A stretch of DNA of 13,943 nucleotides from JBDTMT01 sp033764095 (GTDB lineage: Bacteria; Desulfobacterota; Binatia; HRBIN30; CADEER01). A program made the position numbers and the translations under genes. The first letter of the stretch is position 1. Each line of letters starts with the position of its first letter. The stretch covers positions 1 to 13,943 of the forward strand of contig JANRJF010000053.1 of the NCBI GenBank assembly GCA_033764095.1. Direction: 5' to 3'. The notes beneath the pieces were generated by a model. The model ran no database searches. It saw only the letters and a program-made list of their open reading frames with translations, and was not told where the DNA came from. Positions 1 through 4,790 of this stretch are shown here, piece after piece.

Positions 1-94
1 GGCGGGCCGCGCGGCGGCGGACCGCGCTCGGCGGGCCCACGCGGCTCCGCGCCGCGACCGCGCCGGCCCTCGTAGGCTGCGTCGCCGCGCGCTC

Positions 95-125
95 GTCCGT
101 CCCCCGCCGGGGTTGGGGGAAGGAC
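95..125. terminator. Hairpin downstream of MAPEG gene, putative terminator
   Basis: The arms 95-105 and 115-125 can pair over 11 positions with one G/A mismatch (99/121), leaving a 9-nt loop. The hairpin lies just past the stop of the minus-strand MAPEG gene, so it could end its transcript. No clear U-run follows, so the terminator role is inferred. The rest of 1-138 is GC-rich and I see no gene in it. Confidence 0.4.
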
Positions 126-138
126 CGTTCAGCTGGGA

Positions 139-513
139 CTAGAAGATCGCGCCGAGCAGCGCCCCCAGGACGAGGATCACGTTGGGGATGAACGTGAGGC
201 CGAAGCCGAGCGAGCGGCTGGCGGGATCGGCGACGTAGCTGCGCGCGTAGAGGGCGCGGCCGACGACGAACACCAGGCCGAGCCAGCCGGCGCCGCGCGG
301 TCCGACGAAGCGGGCGAAGAGGAACAGCGCCGGGATGAACACGATGAGCTGCTCCAGCGTGTTCATCTGCACGCGGTACCAGCGCTCGAAGATGGGATGG
401 CCGGTGGTGGCAGGGGCCTGCACGTCGTAGCGGCCGCGCGCCTGTCCGCACAGCAGACTGATGACCATGTACTCGAGCAGCGCGAGCAGGGCGACGATGG
501 CGGGAAAGGTCAT
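139..513 (-). CDS. MAPEG family membrane protein
   Basis: A 124-residue integral membrane protein of the MAPEG superfamily (membrane-associated proteins in eicosanoid and glutathione metabolism). The family hallmark is visible around residues 43-67: an ERWYRVQMNTLEQLIVF stretch followed by a hydrophobic helix. Further hydrophobic helices lie at about 3-22, 76-90 and 105-124, giving the usual four-helix topology and family length. The frame is open upstream of the chosen start, but the ATG at 513 is preceded by GGAGG at 5-nt spacing and gives the expected N-terminus. Bacterial MAPEG proteins are mostly uncharacterised; some have glutathione transferase or peroxidase activity, which is not shown here. 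It is divergent from the SnoaL-like gene, with 113 nt between the start codons. The family is confident, the substrate unknown. Confidence 0.87.
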   Translation of the reverse strand: MTFPAIVALLALLEYMVISLLCGQARGRYDVQAPATTGHPIFERWYRVQMNTLEQLIVFIPALFLFARFVGPRGAGWLGLVFVVGRALYARSYVADPASRSLGFGLTFIPNVILVLGALLGAIF

Positions 514-626
514 GCGATCCTCCGTTGGTGGGTGTCGTTCGGTGTAGCATTGCCGCCACGCGCGTCCCAACCGCGTGCGCCGCAAAGATGGGTGGGCGCA
601 GCCCGGCGCGAGTGTTAAGAGGCGGT

Positions 627-1040
627 ATGTCCGAGATGCGGGCGGTGCTGGCCGCCAACCAGGCGTTCTACGACGCCTTCGCGGCGCGCGACGTCGCGGC
701 GATGGACGCGCTCTGGGCGCGGCGCGCGCCGGTCACCTGCGTGCATCCCGGCTGGCAGGCGCTGCGCGGCCGCGACGCGGTGCTGGCCAGTTGGCTCGGC
801 ATCCTGCAGGGGCCGAATCCGCCCGACATCACCTGCGCCGACGCCACCGCGCACCTGCTCGGCGACGCCGCCTTCGTCATCTGCACCGAGCGCCTGCCCG
901 GCGTCGAGCTGGTCGCCACCAACGTCTTCGTGCGCGAGGACGACGCCTGGCGCCTGGTGCAGCACCACGCCAGCGGCGTCGCCCGCCCGGTCGCCGAGGT
1001 CGAAGCCGACGACGAGGACAGCGGCGGCCTGCTGCATTGA
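627..1040 (+). CDS. SnoaL/NTF2-like (DUF4440-type) domain protein
   Basis: A 137-residue soluble protein with the NTF2-like cone fold typical of SnoaL and DUF4440 proteins. An N-terminal helix (about residues 3-30, with the pattern NQAFYDAFAARDVAAMDALW) is followed by a VHPGW loop and then beta strands, including a late strand with the DDAWRLVQHHAS pattern common to the family. The acidic tail (EVEADDEDSGG) looks disordered. The start at 627 has AGAGG a few bases upstream; the open frame extends further 5' but into non-conserved sequence. Relatives include isomerases, dehydratases and proteins of unknown role, so no reaction can be assigned. The gene is convergent with the rhodanese gene, with a palindromic element and a hairpin between them. 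Confidence 0.85.
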   Translation: MSEMRAVLAANQAFYDAFAARDVAAMDALWARRAPVTCVHPGWQALRGRDAVLASWLGILQGPNPPDITCADATAHLLGDAAFVICTERLPGVELVATNVFVREDDAWRLVQHHASGVARPVAEVEADDEDSGGLLH

Positions 1041-1044
1041 GAAG

Positions 1045-1113
1045 CGCCTATGGCCTATCGTCGAAAGGTCGGCTGTGCCCTCGTCTTGGTTTTCCGACGA
1101 TAGGCCATAGGCG
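1045..1113. repeat. Heptamer-based palindromic intergenic element
   Basis: A perfect 19-bp inverted repeat pairs 1045-1063 with 1095-1113 around a 31-nt spacer. The arms are made of degenerate 7-nt units: two of the form GCCTATN on the left, and GATAGGC, CATAGGC, GATAAGC, CATACGC on the right, running to about 1126. It fills the gap between two convergent stop codons, so a bidirectional terminator or a dispersed palindromic repeat is possible. It resembles in design, though not in sequence, the short tandem (STRR) repeats known from cyanobacteria. Confidence 0.75.
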
Positions 1114-1126
1114 ATAAGCCATACGC

Positions 1127-1153
1127 GCGGGGTGCACCTTCAGTGCACCCCGC
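1127..1153. terminator. Strong hairpin between convergent genes, putative terminator
   Basis: An 11-bp perfect GC-rich stem (1127-1137 with 1143-1153) closes a 5-nt loop CTTCA. It lies 8 nt beyond the stop of the minus-strand rhodanese gene and 87 nt beyond the stop of the plus-strand SnoaL-like gene. No U-tract is present on either strand, so termination is inferred from position and stem strength. Confidence 0.55.
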
Positions 1154-1160
1154 ACTCCGA

Positions 1161-1529
1161 CTAGCGCTCGATCGGCAGGCCGCGCTCGGTCCACTCGCGC
1201 CAGCCGCCGTCCATCGAGATGACGTTGGTGTAGCCCATCTTCTGCAGGTTGTCGGCGGCGAGGGCGGAGCGGAAGCCGCCGCCGCAGTAGAGCACCAGCG
1301 GCGTGTCGTGATCGGGCACCGCGGTCTCGATGTCGCGCTCGATGATGCCCTTCGAGAGATGGCGGGCCTGCGGCAGATGGCCGCGCGCCCACTCGCTGTC
1401 CTCGCGTACGTCGATCAGCAGGAAGACGTCGCCGCGCTGTTGACGCGCGCGCACGTCGTCCACCGTGCACTCGCGCACCCGCGTCTTGGCGTCGCCGACG
1501 ATCTTCAGGAACCCCGGTGCGTGCTTCAT
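1161..1529 (-). CDS. Rhodanese-like sulfurtransferase domain protein
   Basis: A single-domain rhodanese of 122 residues. The domain shows the DVRE motif (residues 40-43), a GHLPQARHL segment, and the active-site loop YCGGGFRS with catalytic Cys82. The C-terminal MDGGWREW motif (about 106-113) is typical. Such proteins carry a persulfide on the cysteine and pass sulfane sulfur to an acceptor; the acceptor is not evident here. No signal peptide is seen, so it is probably cytoplasmic. The ATG at 1529 has GGGAGA upstream at suitable spacing. It lies 33 nt downstream of aroC on the same strand and is probably co-transcribed with it. Confidence 0.95.
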   Translation of the reverse strand: MKHAPGFLKIVGDAKTRVRECTVDDVRARQQRGDVFLLIDVREDSEWARGHLPQARHLSKGIIERDIETAVPDHDTPLVLYCGGGFRSALAADNLQKMGYTNVISMDGGWREWTERGLPIER

Positions 1530-1562
1530 GCTCGTCTCCCGGTCGTGGTTGCTGCAGGGCCT

Positions 1563-2642
1563 TCAGCCGCACTGCGCGCGTTGGCGCAGGTAGTGGTCGG
1601 CGAGCACCAGCAGCGCCATCGCCTCGACCATCGGCACGGCGCGCGGCAGCACGCAGGGATCGTGGCGCCCCTTCGCCTCCAGCGTCACCGCCTGGCCGCT
1701 GCGGTCGACGGTCTGCTGCGCCTGACGAATCGTCGCGGTCGGCTTGAAGGCGACGCGGAAGACGATGTCCTCGCCGTTGCTGATGCCGCCCTGCACGCCG
1801 CCGGAGCGGTTGGTGACGGTGCGGACGCGGCCGGCCTCGGTGGTGAACGGGTCGTTGTGCTCGATGCCGGTCAGCCTGACGCCGTCGAAGCCGCTGCCGA
1901 TCTCGAAGCCCTTCGACGCCGGCAGCGACATCACCGCGCGCGCCAGGTCGGCTTCCAGCTTGTCGAACACCGGCTCGCCGAGCCCGGCGGGCACGCGGCG
2001 GCAGACGCACTCGACCACGCCGCCGAGCGAGTCGCCGGCGCGCCGCGCCTCGTCGATGCGCGCGATCATGCGCTCGGCGGCGGCGCCGTCCGGGCAGCGC
2101 ACGATGTTGCTCTCGACCGCCGCCGCCGTCACGGCGTTCGGGTCGACTGTCGCCGCGATCTGCCAGACCTGCGTCACGTAGGCGACCACCTCGACGTTGG
2201 CCGCCTGCGCCAGCAGCTTGCGCGCGACGGCGCCGGCGGCGACGCGACCGATCGTCTCGCGCGCCGAGGCGCGCCCGCCGCCCTGCCAGTTGCGGATGCC
2301 GTACTTGGCTTCGTAGGTGTAGTCGGCGTGCGAGGGCCGATAGGTGTCCTTGAAGTCCTCGTAGGCGCTCGAACGCGCGTCGGTGTTGCGCACCAGGATG
2401 GCGAGCGGCGTGCCGAGCGTCCGTCCCTCGAACAGGCCGGAGAGGATCTCGGCGCGATCGGGCTCGTCGCGCGGCGTGGTGATCTTGCTCTGCCCCGGTC
2501 GGCGCCGGTCGAGATCGCGCTGGATCTCCTCCACCGTCAGCGGCAGCCGCGGCGGACAGCCGTCCACCACCACTCCGACCCCGCCGCCGTGCGACTCGCC
2601 GAAGGTGCTGAGGCGGAAGAGATGTCCGAAGGAGGACGCCAT
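1563..2642 (-). CDS. aroC: Chorismate synthase
   Basis: Converts 5-enolpyruvylshikimate-3-phosphate to chorismate and phosphate, using reduced FMN, as the last step of the shikimate pathway (EC 4.2.3.5). At 359 residues it is full length for the bacterial enzyme. All signatures are visible: FGESHG at 14-19 with His18, GVVVDGCPP at 23-31, the RRRPGQSKITTPRDEPDR block at about 46-63, RPSHADYTYEAKYGIR at 102-117 with His106, GGGRASARET at 121-130, RSGGVQGGISNGEDI at about 279-293, and GRHDPCVLPRAVPMVEAM from about 325. The start at 2642 gives the expected N-terminus, although the upstream sequence (TTTACGGCCCG) is a poor ribosome site. Its upstream flank is the 149-bp inverted-repeat element, which leaves little room for a conventional promoter. 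Identity is essentially certain. Confidence 0.98.
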   Translation of the reverse strand: MASSFGHLFRLSTFGESHGGGVGVVVDGCPPRLPLTVEEIQRDLDRRRPGQSKITTPRDEPDRAEILSGLFEGRTLGTPLAILVRNTDARSSAYEDFKDTYRPSHADYTYEAKYGIRNWQGGGRASARETIGRVAAGAVARKLLAQAANVEVVAYVTQVWQIAATVDPNAVTAAAVESNIVRCPDGAAAERMIARIDEARRAGDSLGGVVECVCRRVPAGLGEPVFDKLEADLARAVMSLPASKGFEIGSGFDGVRLTGIEHNDPFTTEAGRVRTVTNRSGGVQGGISNGEDIVFRVAFKPTATIRQAQQTVDRSGQAVTLEAKGRHDPCVLPRAVPMVEAMALLVLADHYLRQRAQCG

Positions 2643-2660
2643 CGGGCCGTAAAGTAGGCT

Positions 2661-2809
2661 GGATCCCCCCCTTTGAAAAAGGGGGGCAGGGGGGATTTTG
2701 CAAACAAGCCTGACGAGGGAGAGAGGTTGCGAAGGGAGGTCAGTCAGGAACTCCCCTCGCGCCCCGCTGCAGAAAAATCCCCCTGGCCCCCTTATTAAAG
2801 GGGGGATCC
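2661..2809. repeat. 149-bp element with ~37-bp imperfect terminal inverted repeats
   Basis: The left arm 2661-2698 (starting GGATCCCCCCC) and right arm 2773-2809 (ending GGGGGGATCC) are near-perfect inverted copies flanking about 74 bp of unrelated sequence. Each arm is also a hairpin: 9 bp with a GAA loop at 2666-2686, and 7 bp with an ATTA loop at 2787-2804. No ORF is inside. It sits between the starts of aroC and the end of the esterase gene. The poly-C/TTT/AAA/poly-G design resembles dispersed repeats seen in many environmental genomes. A MITE-like origin is inferred; I did not identify target-site duplications. Confidence 0.8.
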
Positions 2810-2828
2810 GGAAGCTTTCAAAGGGTTA

Positions 2829-3665
2829 CTACGGCAGCTCGTAGCCCGACACGAACGTCCACACCCGCTGCGTCGCCTGCGGCGGCCAGCGGTGCGGGTA
2901 GGCCTCTTCACAATAGACGACGGCGGTGTGGTCGCGGCACTGCCAGCGCTCGCAGGTGGGGCCGTCGCGGCGCGTCGGCTCGCCGCTGCAGCCGTCGATC
3001 TTGCGCCAGGCGTCGCGCGCGGCGCGCGCGGTCGCCGGCGGCAGCAGGTCGTCCTCGCTACCGTGCTGGATGAGGATCGGCACCGGGCGCGCTGGCGCGC
3101 AGGCGAAGCGCAGCTCGCCGCCGCTCACCGGCGCCACCGCGGCGATGCGCTCGGGCATGGCGCAGGCGAGTACCTGACTGAAGAAGGCGCCGTTCGAGAA
3201 GCCGGTGGAGTAGATGCGGCGGCGATCGATGCAGTAGCGGCGTTCGAGGTCGTCGAGCAGCGCGCGCACGAAGGCGATGTCGCGGTTGCCGTCGAGCCCA
3301 TCCATCTGCCAACCGGCGGCGGTCATCGGTTGGCCGCGCAGGGTCAGCGTCACCGGCAGGCCGGTCGGGTAGACCGTGATGAAGCCGGCCGTCTCGGCCA
3401 GCGACTTGAACCCCGACACCGCCCACACGCCCGCGCCGCTGTGGCCGAAGCCGTGGAAGTCGAGCAGCAGCGGCGCCGGCGTCTGTGCGCGGACGGCGTC
3501 GGGCACGTCGAGGATGAACTGGCGCTCGACGCCGTCGATGTTCAGCGTGCGCTCGAGCCGCCGGCCGTGCTCGATCGCGGTGGCCCTGCACCCCTCCGAG
3601 GGCAGCGGCGCCGCGGTGGCGCTGGTGGCAGCGATCAGAATCAGGGCGGCGACGAGTACGTGCAT
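2829..3665 (-). CDS. Secreted PHB depolymerase/feruloyl esterase-like hydrolase (LpqC family)
   Basis: A 278-residue alpha/beta-hydrolase of the LpqC/poly(3-hydroxybutyrate) depolymerase esterase family (COG3509-type). A hydrophobic signal peptide covers residues 1-19 (VLVAALILIAATSATA), so it should be exported. The oxyanion-side strand reads PLLLDFHGFGHSG (65-77). The nucleophile elbow is GFSNG with Ser157. A probable acid is Asp205 or Asp206 in HGSEDD, and His258 in AYPHRW sits where the family has its catalytic His. Several Cys residues (145, 189, 226, 238, 243, 252) suggest disulfides. Known relatives cleave PHB oligomers, ferulate esters or acetyl-xylan; substrate cannot be told from sequence. 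The frame is open far upstream, but the ATG at 3665 fits the signal peptide; 3686 is an alternative (adds MPWYLRR) but abuts a strong hairpin. Neither has a clear ribosome site. Confidence 0.9.
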   Translation of the reverse strand: MHVLVAALILIAATSATAAPLPSEGCRATAIEHGRRLERTLNIDGVERQFILDVPDAVRAQTPAPLLLDFHGFGHSGAGVWAVSGFKSLAETAGFITVYPTGLPVTLTLRGQPMTAAGWQMDGLDGNRDIAFVRALLDDLERRYCIDRRRIYSTGFSNGAFFSQVLACAMPERIAAVAPVSGGELRFACAPARPVPILIQHGSEDDLLPPATARAARDAWRKIDGCSGEPTRRDGPTCERWQCRDHTAVVYCEEAYPHRWPPQATQRVWTFVSGYELP

Positions 3666-3686
3666 GCGCCGCAGATACCACGGCAT

Positions 3687-3710
3687 CGGCGGTGCTGCGC
3701 ACCGCCGGCC
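3687..3710. repeat. 24-bp hairpin repeat, copy 1 (second copy at 12188-12211)
   Basis: A 24-bp sequence containing a 9-bp stem with loop TGC (CGGCGGTGC/GCACCGCCG) directly upstream of the esterase start. The same 24 bases occur at 12188-12211, and in both copies the next bases read NACACG. The copy here lacks the long inverted partner that the second copy has, so it may be a half element or remnant. Confidence 0.7.
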
Positions 3711-3759
3711 CACACGGGAAATCGACCTGTGGAACCGCCGCCTCGATGCCGCCAGGCCT

Positions 3760-3784
3760 CCTTCCCCCGCGCAGCGGGGGAAGG
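3760..3784. terminator. Hairpin downstream of the small DUF4124-like gene
   Basis: An 11-bp perfect stem (3760-3770 with 3774-3784) closes a 3-nt loop GCA, with sequence of the form CTTCCCCCGC/GCGGGGGAAG. It lies 12 nt past the stop of the minus-strand small gene and upstream of the esterase gene, so it could terminate one and insulate the other. The sequence also resembles widespread GC-rich intergenic repeats, so either reading is possible. Confidence 0.5.
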
Positions 3785-3796
3785 CCGGGATAGGGG

Positions 3797-3991
3797 TCAG
3801 CGCACCGGGCTGAAGCGCACCGCGCCGCCGGCGTCGCGCCAGACGTACACGCGCGCGGCGGGAACGTCGCTGCTCATGGCGTGCAGCATCGACGCCGCCA
3901 GCGGGGCGGCGCAGAGCATGGCGACGATCAGGGCGCGGCGCAGGCGGCGCGACCGGGACGACGCGGCATCGGGCGACGTGTGTGATGCCAT
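3797..3991 (-). CDS. Small membrane-anchored protein with DUF4124-like fragment
   Basis: A 64-residue putative protein. A basic N-terminal region (SSRSRRLRR, residues 11-19) precedes one hydrophobic segment (about 20-38). The last 18 residues, ARVYVWRDAGGAVRFSPVR, match the opening strand pattern of DUF4124 domains (VYKWxDxxGxxxFS), which in larger proteins sits just after a signal peptide. The protein therefore looks like an anchor plus a minimal DUF4124 hairpin. The ATG at 3991 has an excellent GAGGAG site at 7-nt spacing, which argues for real translation. DUF4124 function is unknown. It could also be the remnant of a longer protein that lost its C-terminal part. A hairpin follows the stop. 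Confidence 0.6.
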   Translation of the reverse strand: MASHTSPDAASSRSRRLRRALIVAMLCAAPLAASMLHAMSSDVPAARVYVWRDAGGAVRFSPVR

Positions 3992-4193
3992 GAGCAGGCT
4001 CCTCTCGGCTGAGGCACGCATCGCAACCCAAGATGCGTACCAGGCAGGCTGCGGCGACCCGCCAGTCCCAGTCACGGCGGCTGCGCCGGCGCCGACGGCA
4101 GGCGTATGACGAGCGTCAACAAAGCGCGCCGCGAGGCTTTCGCCGGTCGCGAAACGGAGTAGAACGGACAGCGGAAATGCGGCCGGTCGCGCG

Positions 4194-4223
4194 TTGACAG
4201 CCCGCGCGAGCGCCCGCTATGGC
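4194..4223 (+). promoter_or_regulatory. Putative sigma70-type promoter for DUF3015-DUF4105
   Basis: A perfect -35 box TTGACA (4194-4199) is followed after 18 nt by TATGGC (4218-4223), a weak -10. The start codon is 30 nt further. Just upstream, a 10-bp direct repeat GCCGGTCGCG occurs at 4142-4151 and 4182-4191, exactly 40 bp apart, the second copy abutting the -35 box; TTTCGC-N5-GCGAAA at 4138-4154 overlaps the first. These could be regulator sites. All of this is inferred from pattern only. Confidence 0.45.
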
Positions 4224-4253
4224 GACGCAACGCAACCAACAGAGGGAGGTCGT

Positions 4254-4739
4254 ATGAAGAGGACACTCGTGTTGACGGTGCTGGGGGTGCTGGTGAGCGG
4301 CGGTGTCGCGCTCGCGCAGGATCCCGATGTCGGCTGCGGCTGGGGCACCAAGGCATTCAAGGGGCAGACCGGCGTGGCGCCGAAGGTGCTGGCGGCGACG
4401 ACCAACGGCTGCTTCGGCAACCAGACGTTCGGCATCAGCTCCGGCACCGCCGGCTGCAAGCGCAGCGGCGCGATCCAGGCCGACGCCCGCCTGAACATGT
4501 TTGCCGGCTCGAACATCGACAAGCTGGCCAACGACATGGCGCAGGGCCAGGGCGAGTCGCTGGCGACGCTGGCGACGCTGCTCGGCGTCAGCGAATCGGA
4601 CAAGCCGGCCTTCTACTCGCTGGCCAAGCAGAACTTCGGCGCGCTGTTCCCGACCGAGCAGGTCACCGCCGGTGAGCTCCTCGGGTCGCTGTCGACGCTG
4701 ATGTCGGCCGACCAGCAGCTCGCCAAGTACGTGTCGTAA
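4254..4739 (+). CDS. DUF3015 family secreted protein
   Basis: A 161-residue protein of the DUF3015 family. Residues 1-21 form a classical Sec signal peptide (KR, hydrophobic core, VALA cleavage site), so the mature protein is periplasmic or outer-membrane associated. The family signature is clear: CGWGTKAFKGQTG at 28-40, then AATTNGCFGNQTFGISSGTAGC at about 47-68 with Cys residues 28, 53 and 68. The helical C-terminal half (about 83-160) is also typical. The ATG at 4254 follows GGGAGGT at close spacing. Function of the family is unknown. In other Gram-negative bacteria DUF3015 genes commonly neighbour DUF4105 genes, as here (32 nt apart), which suggests a shared envelope role. Confidence 0.95.
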   Translation: MKRTLVLTVLGVLVSGGVALAQDPDVGCGWGTKAFKGQTGVAPKVLAATTNGCFGNQTFGISSGTAGCKRSGAIQADARLNMFAGSNIDKLANDMAQGQGESLATLATLLGVSESDKPAFYSLAKQNFGALFPTEQVTAGELLGSLSTLMSADQQLAKYVS

Positions 4740-4747
4740 GACGCCAC

Positions 4748-4790
4748 GACCGCGGGCGCGAGCCGACCATCGTGCTCCGCGCCCGCGGTC
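4748..4790 (+). promoter_or_regulatory. 13-bp hairpin enclosing the DUF4105 start codon
   Basis: A perfect 13-bp inverted repeat, 4748-4760 with 4778-4790, has a 17-nt loop (4761-4777). The stem begins 9 nt after the DUF3015 stop, and the GTG start of the DUF4105 gene (4772-4774) lies inside the loop. It could attenuate transcription, process the mRNA, or couple translation of the second gene to ribosomes ending the first. No U-tract follows, so a plain terminator is less likely. Confidence 0.6.

Noticed and set aside
514..626. Promoters in the divergent MAPEG/SnoaL-like intergenic region
   Set aside because: No convincing -35/-10 pair or palindrome is visible on either strand.
1048..2703. 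A 551-codon minus-strand frame and a 504-codon plus-strand frame (1143-2657) over aroC
   Set aside because: Both are Arg/Ala/Gly or His/Val-rich shadows of the chorismate synthase and rhodanese genes, which have every family motif in their own frames.
2829..4031. A 400-residue version of the esterase starting near 4031
   Set aside because: The first ~120 residues overlap the small DUF4124-like gene out of frame and precede a clear signal peptide at 3665.
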